A DNA stretch of 20,421 nt from Conidiobolus incongruus B7586 (taxonomy: Eukaryota; Entomophthoromycota; Entomophthoromycetes; Entomophthorales; Conidiobolaceae). Position 1 is the first letter of the stretch. Each line of letters starts with the position of its first letter. This document shows positions 10,331 to 18,318 of the stretch, in pieces. A program made the translations under genes and the position numbers. The notes beneath the pieces were generated by a model, which was given only the letters and a program-made list of their open reading frames with translations, was not told the DNA's origin and did not search any database. Location of the stretch: positions 1 to 20,421 of the forward strand of contig JNEM01013503.1 in the NCBI GenBank assembly GCA_000697335.1. Direction: 5' to 3'.

Positions 10331-11872
10331 ATGACTTTAAAATTAAAAATAACAAGTGAGCGAGGGTCCCATGAAATACAAATTTCAAAAGACCAAGCAA
10401 ATTGGAGTGATTTATTAAGTGTAGTAAGTGACAAGTTGGGAACTACACCAGATATGTTACAAGGTGATATACCTAATTTCACTATATTTACATAAGTTGA
10501 TTATTTTATTAGTGAAGGCTGGTTTCCCTCCAAAATTAGTTTCAGCAAATTTAGACAGTTTACTAAGTGAAATGGATATTAGAAATAATGACCGTCTACA
10601 TATTTTGATCCAGAATAACGGTAGTAATACTCAAATTAAAAATAATAGCAATAATAGTAGTACCAGTATTGGAAAGCATAAATACATTAGAATAGATTCT
10701 GGTTATGTAATTAAAAGAGTAATTATTATAAAAAAGAATTTTCTGTCAATGAGTATTAATACCTATTTACTTAGGATATTCCAGATGATAACAGTTGTTT
10801 ATTTAGAGCTTTAGGTGTTAATTAATAACTTCATAACATTTTCAGCTATAATCTAATAAAATATTTTAGGGTATTTTTTAAACTCTAACAATATAACTTA
10901 ATCGTTAATCAATATTTCATAATAGCTATGTTCTAAAAAAAGATAGTTCTATAGCTAACCAACTACGAAAAGGTTTTCATAAATTTTATCATTAAATAAA
11001 TGTGAAGTATTGATAATGATATAAATTGATTAGACGTAGTCCAAAAAATCGTCCAAGATCCTGAAAATTTCAATGAAGCAATTTTGGGTAATCCTGTTAA
11101 TGAATATTGTAATTTGATGTTGAAAGAAAATACTTGGGGCGGTGCAATTGGTAAGCCATTTTTATTTAAATTACACACACAAATATTTAATGATTTTAAT
11201 TAGAATTGAAGGCTTTATCAGATGTTTATCAAACTGGTAAAAATAACCTTTATATCTATTTAATATAGAATATTTTAATTAATTGGTGATATAGAAATTT
11301 GTTCAATTGATATTCAAACGTTGAGAGCTGATCGCTTTGGTAATTTTTATTGAATCCAGTACAAACACAATTTTTAATTTTCATTTATTTTAGGCCAAGG
11401 TTTATATGATCAAAAAGTTTATGTATTATATAGGTAATTACAGAATATTCAATAATCTGAATTATACAATATTAATATATATAATAATTTAGTGGAATCC
11501 GTAACTAAAATAACTAATTATTATATTCTATTATGTTGACTAATAATTATTTAGATTATGACGCTGTTGCTCTAAGCCCAGATATTGAATTAATATCCAA
11601 TCAAGATATTGATTTAACTATTTTTAACTCCAGTGATGAAGAAATCCATAAAGGCGTTATTCAATTAGCTGAATTGTTTCAAAAGGTAAAATTGCTCATA
11701 ATCAACAAAGCATATTTGAAAAATAATAACGAATATTTTATAGGAAAGAGCGTTCACAGATATGGCGAATTTTACTTTAAAGTGTGAAGTATGCAAAATT
11801 GGTTTAAAAGGACAAAAAGAAGCTCAAGCTCACGCTATGCAATTGGGTCATAGTAGTTTCTCTGAATATTAA
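10331..11872 (+). CDS. OTU1: Ubiquitin thioesterase OTU1 (YOD1), twelve exons
   Basis: Exons: 10331-10463, 10513-10718, 10775-10814, a single G at 10870, 10926-10972, 11034-11150, 11204-11236, 11295-11339, 11394-11433, 11493-11500 (8 nt), 11555-11685 and 11744-11872. Their sum is 930 nt, exactly 310 codons (309 residues). Residues 1-85 form the ubiquitin/UBX-like domain that in OTU1 binds Cdc48/p97 (VKAGFPPK is its conserved loop). The OTU cysteine protease follows: IPDDNSCLFRALG with catalytic Cys121 and nearby Asp118; NEYC; TWGGAIEL; VDIQ-like SIDIQTLRADRFG; and SGIHYDAVAL with catalytic His224. The end is a C2H2 zinc finger, Cys281, Cys284, His297 and His303, closing with SFSEY as homologues do. 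OTU1 trims ubiquitin chains on Cdc48 clients, including in ER-associated degradation. A poly(A)-like AATAAA lies at 11893. The splice pattern around 10815-10925 is exceptional (see findings). Confidence 0.94.
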
Positions 11873-11947
11873 ATAGCTCTATATTTTTTTACAATAAAAT
11901 ATATATTATATCGTTGAGGCTTTGTTTGATAAGCAACGGGACTCGTA

Positions 11948-12548
11948 TTAATTTAAAATATAAATAATTAAAATCAATATGACTGAAATATATATATATA
12001 TATATATATAATAAGATATATACTTACAACAACATTTACAATAGAATGGACATAATTCAGTAACTAAAGATAAAAATTGAATATATAATAATATCCCACA
12101 TTTAGCTTAAAATTATACCTCCACCATCTCCAATCTGTAATTCTTCAGCAGTAAAAATACTCCAACCTTCTTCAGTTGCCTTAGCTAAAATGATTTTTAA
12201 TAAATCTTCAAATAATCAAGGTGAGAGAATTTAAGCCTTTACTATCATAGAAATCATCATCATCGTCCAATTTAGGCTGCTTTTTAGATTTCTTAGAGTC
12301 TTAAGATTCATCAGTCTTAGTCTTTTCTTTCTTAGGCTTACTATTACCAAAAATATCATCTATTTCATCAACAACTTCTATAAATAATGATGTTAAATAC
12401 AAAACTAAATTATGCAATTAATGATATATACTCTTTTTGACTTCATTTTTATTGTTGGTATCTTTGGATTTTTTGATAGTTTTGCTAGTTTCACTCTTTT
12501 TTAATTTAGATTTGTCTTCTTTTTGAATAGATTTTGATTGTTTATCGT
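11948..12548 (-). CDS. DUF1764 family nuclear protein (start unresolved)
   Basis: Supported exons on the minus strand: 12548-12432, 12377-12348, 12299-12243, 12184-12119, 12063-12028 and 11982-11948, with introns of 54, 48, 58, 55 and 45 bp. The first is Lys-rich (KSKLKKSETSKTIKKSKD). DUF1764 landmarks follow in order: VDEIDDIF, a Lys/Asp stretch ending DDDDDFYD, ATEEGWSIFTAEELQIG, and GGVTELCPFYCKCCF, matching the usual ending GG.T.LCPFDCDCCF with all four cysteines. The Phe is created across the last intron (T|TC), after which ten hydrophobic residues precede the stop; homologues usually end at the Phe. The family is widespread in eukaryotes and of unknown function. A candidate first exon (12623-12613, ATG plus eight A) with a normal 64-bp intron would be one base out of frame. 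OTU1 converges with a 75-bp gap. Confidence 0.75.
11990..12011. repeat. (AT)n microsatellite inside a DUF1764 intron
   Basis: A run of alternating T and A fills most of the last intron of the DUF1764 gene, just before its acceptor. Similar short runs occur in Ras intron 4 and downstream of Ras. Confidence 0.8.
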
Positions 12549-12653
12549 CTAAAAAAATAATAAATTGTTCAAAATATATTAAATATATATATATTTAATT
12601 TTATAAATTTACTTTTTTTTCATTTTAAAATAATTTGAATTTTATTTAAAAAT

Positions 12654-12672
12654 TTGATAACAAAATATTCTA
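12654..12672 (+). repeat. Left direct repeat of the GC-richer island
   Basis: TTGATAACAAAATATTCTA. It matches 18 of 19 bases with the copy at 14330-14348 in the same orientation; the last 13 bases are identical. It sits at the point where base composition changes from AT desert to the GC-richer island. Confidence 0.75.
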
Positions 12673-12685
12673 CAGAAAATCGTTG

Positions 12686-12775
12686 TTATGATTCGGCGTC
12701 AATAATTCTCTGTGCTTTGATATTAAAACATTCCAAACAGTCTGAATATGCTCTATCACACATTGCAGCGTGATG
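12686..12775 (-). pseudogene. Coding-like C-terminal remnant at the left end of the island
   Basis: A minus-strand stretch of 29 codons closes with FNIKAQRIIDAES and a stop. It contains three Cys (MCDRAYSDCLEC). Amino-acid choice looks like real protein rather than AT noise. Protein-like reading extends to its right in broken form. Family not recognised. Confidence 0.3.
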
Positions 12776-12896
12776 TCAAGGGTATGCTTTAAATGATAAA
12801 GTATTTTCAGTCATGGTGTTCCATTTGCCATAGCATATTGTGTTCGAGTCTATAGCACACGCATCTGGCGCGGAATGTGTAGAGTGCTACGCAAGA

Positions 12897-12944
12897 ATGT
12901 AGCATATGGACTATGTTGACGGCAGTAGCAAGCATATGCTACAT
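12897..12944. repeat. 12-bp perfect inverted repeat (hairpin)
   Basis: ATGTAGCATATG at 12897-12908 is matched by CATATGCTACAT at 12933-12944, with a 24-base spacer. Each arm contains CATATG, itself a palindrome. It lies inside the island, in a part without a clear frame. Confidence 0.75.
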
Positions 12945-13176
12945 GTCAGTGTTCAAGCCCATGCAATATCTACAACTGATGTAATGGCTTTGAAATGCTA
13001 ATTGGTTACAGTAGAATGTAATGAATAAGAATTGTAAGTCGATGGTAGAGTATATTAAGGTAATCTACCATTATTGTAAATATAACAGTTGCGACACGCT
13101 TACATAATGATGTTCGAATCTAAAATATTGCCAAGTGTATTTGTTGTAACAATTTATTTTAAAGAATAAATGGTGG

Positions 13177-13875
13177 TCAACATTTACATAGCCAATCTAG
13201 ATACAGACTCGAATGTTTTCCAGGTTTCTTATCGAGAAGTATTGCATTTAAGTCATACTCGTTGTTGCCTTGTGACATTAGTCTATATCGGTCTACAGCA
13301 TATTTTGCCCATCTACTGTTGTCTACTTCCACATTGGATGGCACGTCGGTGCTGTTTGTAAGATAGTCGAAATGGATATTAAACAGCAGCTCAGCATCGC
13401 TTGCTTCGCCAGCAGGGCGTAGCGACCTCGATGGGAGATCCCACTGCGAGTTGGTTATTATAAACTTGTCTTTCTGCATATAAACGGAAAGAGCCCTGGC
13501 GTACATCTCGTCACCAATGGATACACAAGAGCATGGTAGCAATCTATTCAAGTCATCTAGAGAGAGAGGAACATTTAGATGTGTCTTTATAAACTGCATG
13601 GTCTCGATCTTTTTGCGTACGTTGCATTCGTACCTTTCGAGATGTGTGTTTGCAAGCATCATGAACGCATCAATGTCCTGGATATAGTCCAGACCAACAA
13701 TTATCTTTCCTCCAATAACTATATCAAACTCGCCAAATTTCAACACATTGCGTGGCTTGCATTTGTCCGCAAAGATGTACAAGTGTGTATAGTACTCATC
13801 CGGTGTTGATGACCCAAAGATGTCGATATTATTTACAAATACAGTTGCACAGATTTTTATATGCAACGACGACAT
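13177..13875 (-). CDS. Unrecognised 232-residue protein in the island
   Basis: A single open frame from ATG 13875 to TGA 13179-13177. The protein is soluble-looking, without a signal peptide or membrane helix. The N-terminal part is strand-like (IKICATVFVNNIDIFG, FGEFDIVIGGKIIVGLDYI); the middle is helical and charged (LERYECNVRKKIETMQFIKT), followed by LNVPLSLDDLNRLLPCSCVS. The C-terminal half holds DEMYARALSVYMQKD and DNSRWAKYAVDRYRLMSQ. There is no motif I can assign to a nuclease, recombinase, polymerase or capsid. Codons use G and C far more than the neighbouring genes. It has no intron over 699 bp, unlike every intact gene here, which points to foreign origin (inference). It overlaps the frame at 13829-14068 by 47 bp; whether that is a separate gene, an exon or a break is unresolved. 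Confidence 0.5.
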   Translation of the reverse strand: MSSLHIKICATVFVNNIDIFGSSTPDEYYTHLYIFADKCKPRNVLKFGEFDIVIGGKIIVGLDYIQDIDAFMMLANTHLERYECNVRKKIETMQFIKTHLNVPLSLDDLNRLLPCSCVSIGDEMYARALSVYMQKDKFIITNSQWDLPSRSLRPAGEASDAELLFNIHFDYLTNSTDVPSNVEVDNSRWAKYAVDRYRLMSQGNNEYDLNAILLDKKPGKHSSLYLDWLCKC

Positions 13876-14068
13876 TTGACGTTTGATTTGTGCTATATTG
13901 ACAACTTAAAAACACATCTTGCCCCAATGCTCTAAGGAAGGCAAGCACTTTAGCCGAGCAATAGATGTTAGATGTGTGCCAGCTTGCCTTAAGCTTAAGC
14001 ACTTTATGTAGATCCTTGTGGCCCACCTCTTTTAGTATTTCAAAAAAGGTGTGACTTTGCCTTTGCAT
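13829..14068 (-). CDS. Unrecognised 79-residue frame overlapping the 232-residue ORF
   Basis: ATG 14068 follows a TATAAAAA about ten bases upstream, which may be chance. The frame starts MQRQSHTFFEILKEVGHKDL, continues through a basic helical part (HKVLKLKASWH) and CSAKVLAFLRALGQDVF, and ends with a Cys-containing tail that overlaps the start of the 232-residue frame. The first 53 residues look more protein-like than the tail. Family not recognised. It could be an independent small gene or the upstream part of its neighbour. Confidence 0.35.
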   Translation of the reverse strand: MQRQSHTFFEILKEVGHKDLHKVLKLKASWHTSNIYCSAKVLAFLRALGQDVFLSCQYSTNQTSNVVVAYKNLCNCICK

Positions 14069-14142
14069 ACATTGTTTTTATAACAAAATATGTTGAATGA
14101 AGTAGATTTTTATTAGACCTAAGGACGAATAAAAGTGGTACT

Positions 14143-14325
14143 TTGCAGAATATATTGATCCGTAACTTGTGGGATCCACCCAAAGGTACGACTCCAGAGT
14201 TAAGGGTTTTGTTTGTATTGGGGGTGATTGGAGATAAAGTAATAACAGTATACTCAAGAGTGGGAGGGGATTGTAAATGGTATTATGAGGTATGGAATGG
14301 TGTTAGCAGTTTAAGGACTTACTAA
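14143..14325 (+). pseudogene. Coding-like fragment at the right end of the island
   Basis: A plus-strand open stretch without a convincing start reads IRNLWDPPKGTTPELRVLF, then strand-like LGVIGDKVITVYSRVGG and WYYEVWNGVSS, ending in TAA four bases before the right direct repeat. The rich Trp/Tyr/Gly content is unusual for chance reading of AT-rich DNA. It points the opposite way to the other island frames. Family not recognised; probably a fragment. Confidence 0.3.
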
Positions 14326-14329
14326 GGTC

Positions 14330-14348
14330 TTGATCACAAAATATTCTA
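14330..14348 (+). repeat. Right direct repeat of the GC-richer island
   Basis: TTGATCACAAAATATTCTA, one base different from the copy at 12654-12672. AT-rich sequence resumes immediately to its right. Confidence 0.75.
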
Positions 14349-14504
14349 AATAAAGAAATTTATATATCAGGGAATTTGAGTTCCTTTATGGGATTTGAAA
14401 TTAATCTAAATTCATTTATATTATATTAACTTTTGAAATATGAATTTATTAAAATAATTAACAAAAAATTGATAAACATTATCAATCACACAATATAATA
14501 CCTC

Positions 14505-15939
14505 TTACATAATGTTAAACTTGGCTACAAGCGATAAATGGTCTGATCCAAATTCCATATTGGGCAACCCATCTCCAAGGGCTTCTCTTGGAGGTAAAGA
14601 GAACAGTGATTCAATTTCCAATTGGTGTTGAGGTGTATTTCTATAAAACAAATAATCCAAAGTACCCTTGAACCATGGTGTAACATTAGTGTATATGGGC
14701 TCATTGCCATAAGTAGGCTCCAAGTAGGATGGATCCAAAGTAGTATAGTTGGCATATGCACTTCGGGAGGGAGCGTTTGATCTGATTATTTTGACAATTT
14801 CATCAATTGGAAGTAAATCAGGATTTTCTAACTGTTGTTTAGCTAATGTTCTAGCTTCAATTTCTTCCTCCAATTTTTTGATCTCATTTTGATTTTCTTC
14901 ATTGGATTCTAGGGATTTTAAGGTTTCTTGATCGTTTGAGATCTCTATTGAATTATTTGATAAGTATTAGTAATACATACAATGTGTTTTAATATAAAAT
15001 TACTTTCTCTTAAAATTTCAATTCTTTGCCTCATATCATCGTTAATTTCTTTAAATAATTTAGATTGAATTTCGTCTTCTTTTAAAAGATGTGTCATTGC
15101 AAGATACCCCAAACTATTGGGAGTTGTATTGAAATCTAATTATTTATATCAAAATTGTAAATATGTAAAAATACCTTTATATCATTACCTCCACCATTAA
15201 TAATGGGGAACTCTGAATTATCAGCAAATTTTTTGGTAGCTTCCATCACAATACAAAACTGTCTAGTTCTCTCATAATCATATAAGGGATGCCAGAATAA
15301 GTGACAATTTGTCAATATTAATCCCAATTCGCTTCCAATAAATTTGATTTTGGCTAATTGCAATATATTGTTAGTGGAATATGTATTTTTACTGATGGGA
15401 TAATCGTCAAAATTTATGAGATCTCTAGAAATTAATTCAAATCTTAACGTATATGATTAGCTAATTGTACAAATTATTGGTTTGATATGATAATTACTTG
15501 GTCTTTTTAAAAGCTATACAACAACCTAAATAATTGCTAAATAAACCAAATCAATCCAACTACACACTCATTATTTACCATGCTTTTTACTGGGACCATG
15601 ATCATAAATTGAGGAGTAGCCCAATTGCTCAAAAACTTTTTCATAATGCTCCTGATAACTATCAACCTCTTGAGCTAATATAATATCAGGATCTGATAAT
15701 TTCAATTCATTTAATACACGATTCTTTCTATGTTTCCATCTAAGCATTGCACTATCACAATGTGTGAATAAATCTTTTTGAATTAATATTTGAGCCAATA
15801 ACTATAACCAAATTAAATATTAGACTAATATATAATAATTTGTTTTTTAAATTAATATTACATTAAAACTCATTATAGTAAACTGCTGATTAGCACCAGC
15901 TTTTGTTGGAATTAAATTCAACCACTTTCTCGATTCCAT
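14505..15939 (-). CDS. Endonuclease/exonuclease/phosphatase RNase of the Ngl/CCR4-nocturnin group
   Basis: Six exons, 15939-15862, 15801-15579, 15525-15498, 15442-15189, 15135-15004 and 14944-14505, with introns of 60, 53, 55, 53 and 59 bp, join to 384 residues. All catalytic motifs of this Mg-dependent fold are present: MSFNLLAQ with Asn26; IILAQEVD with Glu71; TNCHLFWHP with His157; NGGDFNTTPNS with Asp195 and Asn197; GTLDYLFY with Asp335; and GSDHLSLVAKF with Asp373 and His374, ten residues from the end. KHGCCIAFKKTKF between them is the usual strand of CCR4/Ngl RNases. Known members shorten poly(A) or trim 5.8S rRNA; which applies is not shown. A charged, probably coiled-coil insert of roughly 80 residues (about 205-290, rich in E, K and Q) separates the DFN and TLDY motifs. 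There is no targeting peptide. It appears intact. Confidence 0.92.
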
Positions 15940-17194
15940 AATTAATAATATTAGAATCGTTTAAAATTAATAAAAATTTTATATTAATTAACAAATCGCA
16001 AAATTAAATTATATTCTATTAATTTATATTTATTTTCCATTTAATTTTGTGAATCTATTTATAATTTATCTGATTTTAATTACCATTTTTAATTTATGGG
16101 TTATATATTTGGGATTTTGAGAATTTGGAATTAATTGAATTAATTCTGATTAAGAATTACTATTTTGTGTATATATTGGATAATCTTTTACGGATCAATA
16201 GAATAACGAAAAGATTTATCATAGATTATTAGAATCTATATATGTAATATTTCTTGGTTTTAATATTATCAAAATTATAAATTATCTAACTTAAAAATTT
16301 TTATAGTATATATTGTATCCGAAAAATTATTCATAATGATAATTGTAATTTAAAATATTAATTTGTTAAAATAGATGTTTATAATCATGAGTATATAATT
16401 AGAATAAACCTAAACTTAAAGAGTATTTGAATAATTCTTTACCCAAGGATATATATCATATAAAATCCATTTCTGAAATTTCAGGCTATATTGATACAAT
16501 TTTAATATTTCGAATTTTCGTTTATATTATTATTAATTTTTTGAATGGTTAGATAATTTCAATATTTATGATTTTAGTAACAAATTTTATATACTAAAAT
16601 ATTATGATAAACAGTATATATTTAGTTTATAAAATAATAAAAATTTATAGTTTATTATTTATCATTATATTAGTATTTAGAAAATTTCAATAATCAAAGT
16701 TACAGTCTAATGTTTTTTCTTTTGTATTTTTTAAAAATTTGTTTCAAATTTTATAAAGTAATAATAATTATTTTTTATTTATCCAAATAATTGGATATTT
16801 TATATAAAGTTTAAGATGGAACTGATTAAATTCATATATTATCAATTAGGGAATATCCAAATTTTTTCATGGCAATATTTATTAAATAATATTAGAAAAT
16901 AATTAGTTCATAATAATAATTTACCCAAATATATATTTCTAAATATTATGTGATATTCCAATAGAATGGGATATCAAATATTTTTTTTCAATTTTAAGTT
17001 GAATATTTTTAACATGAAATATCGTGATCAAATTTTAATTTTTTGTTGTCATCGTCGAACATAAGTAACAAAGTATATTATATGAATGAAATATTTGAGT
17101 CAGTTATTTTTAATAGAAGGTGCATATTATTTGAAAGTATTATAATATCATTTTCATAATTTCTATACTTGGATTAAGTTTGATCTTTTAATAA

Positions 17195-17323
17195 ATGGTA
17201 GCCAGAAAGAAGTCTTCAAATATTACCTATTTTGAATCATGGAAAATGGAAAAATATATATATGGATTAATCGAATTATATATGTGGTGTACACTATATT
17301 TCCTAATATTGTCCAAGTATTAA
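17195..17323 (+). CDS. Possible 42-residue membrane microprotein
   Basis: ATG 17195 to TAA 17321-17323. A basic start (MVARKKSSN) is followed by a hydrophobic stretch (IELYMWCTLYFLILS) that could span a membrane, ending in KY. For such AT-rich DNA a 42-codon frame with basic, Trp and Cys content is somewhat more than expected, but chance cannot be excluded. No homologue recognised and no clear intron. Confidence 0.2.
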   Translation: MVARKKSSNITYFESWKMEKYIYGLIELYMWCTLYFLILSKY

Positions 17324-17501
17324 TCTTTAATAATGATCAAGTTACAGCCGATTCAGTCTTCATCTATGAAATATAAACTTTCAATAAATTCGCAATCAAA
17401 AATGATATTTTTTATGTTATTTTATTGATCGATAAATATTTCAATGATAGAATATTATCATAACACCAATTAAATTTAATAAGTTATTAAGACTGAGTAC
17501 C

Positions 17502-17719
17502 ATGGCATTAGATCAAGAGATATCCTCCACTAGTAAACTTGGTAGTCCTTAACGTTTAATCTTTTTATCCATTTTTTCAATTTAGCTCAATAAAACTAAA
17601 AAAATCAGAATATATAAATAGACTGAAAAGACTAAAATAAAACTTTGATTATCAAAAATGGTGCTTTGGGACAAAAAAATGTAATAGTTGCTCTTGATTA
17701 TCAAGCAATGAAAGATATT
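17502..17719 (+). pseudogene. Possible remnant of a small spliced gene
   Basis: ATG 17502 (context TACCATGG) opens MALDQEISSTSKLG, ending near GT dinucleotides (GTAAAC, GTAGTC) that could be donors; an acceptor-like TTTCAATTTAG lies near 17585. Further right, a frame reads IIKNGALGQKNVIVALDYQA, then MKDITTL and a stop. No splice combination I tried gives one continuous frame. Either a decayed gene or chance; family not recognised. Confidence 0.2.
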
Positions 17720-17732
17720 ACAACTTTATAAA

Positions 17733-17757
17733 ATCAATAATAATAATAATAATAATG
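17733..17757. repeat. (AAT)n trinucleotide repeat
   Basis: About seven units of AAT/ATA in tandem, directly after the possible gene remnant. It is not in a supported coding frame. Confidence 0.8.
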
Positions 17758-18123
17758 TTAATACCAATACTAAATTCAATCTCAGGTTTTGAATATTTCG
17801 TTGAAAAATTTTATAATGTTAAGGAAGTCTAAATAGACTCGTTAACACCAATTATCAACCAATAACGATTGTATTTAACAAATTTTCAATATCTTCAAAT
17901 TTTTATTTTTAAATGATTTTACTTATATATAAATAGAATAGTTAATAGAGTTTAATATTAAAACTTTTTAAGGCTAAGGAATATTTTTATTTACAATTTA
18001 GTGGCAAATTTTACTTTTCAAAAAAATTTTTTTTGTAAATTTGCGTAATTATTATTTATAACCTCAAAATAGAATTTGAGATGATCATGCGAATTTTGCA
18101 ATAAAATGATTAGTAAAAGTTGG

Positions 18124-18157
18124 CCAATTAACCAATAAAAGTGAGGAGAAAACCAAT
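18124..18157 (+). promoter_or_regulatory. Cluster of three CCAAT boxes upstream of Ras
   Basis: CCAAT occurs at 18124-18128, 18132-18136 and 18153-18157, all on the coding strand, 160-195 bp before the Ras start codon. Such clusters are the usual sites of the HAP/NF-Y factor. Spacing and orientation support a real promoter; binding itself is inference. Confidence 0.4.
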
Positions 18158-18239
18158 ATAGTAATAATCTTAAGATCTTATTGAAATTGATAGTTTGACA
18201 AATGGTTTTAAATTGTTCTAATCAGTCACAAATTCTCAA

Positions 18240-18247
18240 TATAAATA
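18240..18247 (+). promoter_or_regulatory. TATA-like element upstream of Ras
   Basis: TATAAATA lies 72 bp before the Ras ATG and downstream of the CCAAT cluster, a sensible order. In DNA this AT-rich such a match can be chance. Confidence 0.3.
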
Positions 18248-18318
18248 TTGAATCTGTTCTGAATGACGGATGAATAATACCCGGTTCTCTGTTTGATTGT
18301 AGTTAAATAGTTGAAGTA

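Larger units (their letters stand above)
12654..14348. other. GC-richer island bounded by direct repeats: probable inserted DNA of unknown origin
   Basis: About 1.7 kb whose composition and codon content differ sharply from both flanks and from the window's intact genes. It begins and ends at 19-bp direct repeats differing by one base. Inside are a 232-residue minus-strand reading frame, an overlapping 79-residue frame, a coding-like stretch at the left end, a plus-strand frame at the right end, and a 12-bp inverted repeat. None was recognised. There are no terminal inverted repeats, poly(A) tail, transposase or capsid motif that I can identify. Much of it looks like decayed coding sequence with several frame breaks. 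The repeats fit a target-site duplication or an att-like recombination scar; which one cannot be told. Whether the source was another organism, a mobile element or a virus is open. Confidence 0.6.
15940..18318. other. Long AT-rich intergenic region between divergent nuclease and Ras genes
   Basis: About 2.4 kb. Most of it is A/T runs with stops in every frame. Two spots are richer: a 42-codon ORF at 17195-17323, and a patch at about 17495-17725 with short protein-like pieces (MALDQEISSTSKLG; GALGQKNVIVALDYQAMKDI). An (AAT)n run follows at about 17733-17757. The right end holds CCAAT and TATA motifs of the Ras promoter. No RNA gene seen. Confidence 0.55.

Noticed and set aside
12280-12348. A premature stop in the DUF1764 gene (DES followed by TAA)
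   Set aside because: A 48-bp GT-AG intron (12347-12300) removes it and joins DIF to DSKK in frame.
12654-14348. The island as a LINE/SINE retrocopy or a retrovirus-like element
   Set aside because: No poly(A) tail, LTR, reverse transcriptase or capsid motif is visible; the direct repeats alone do not decide the family.
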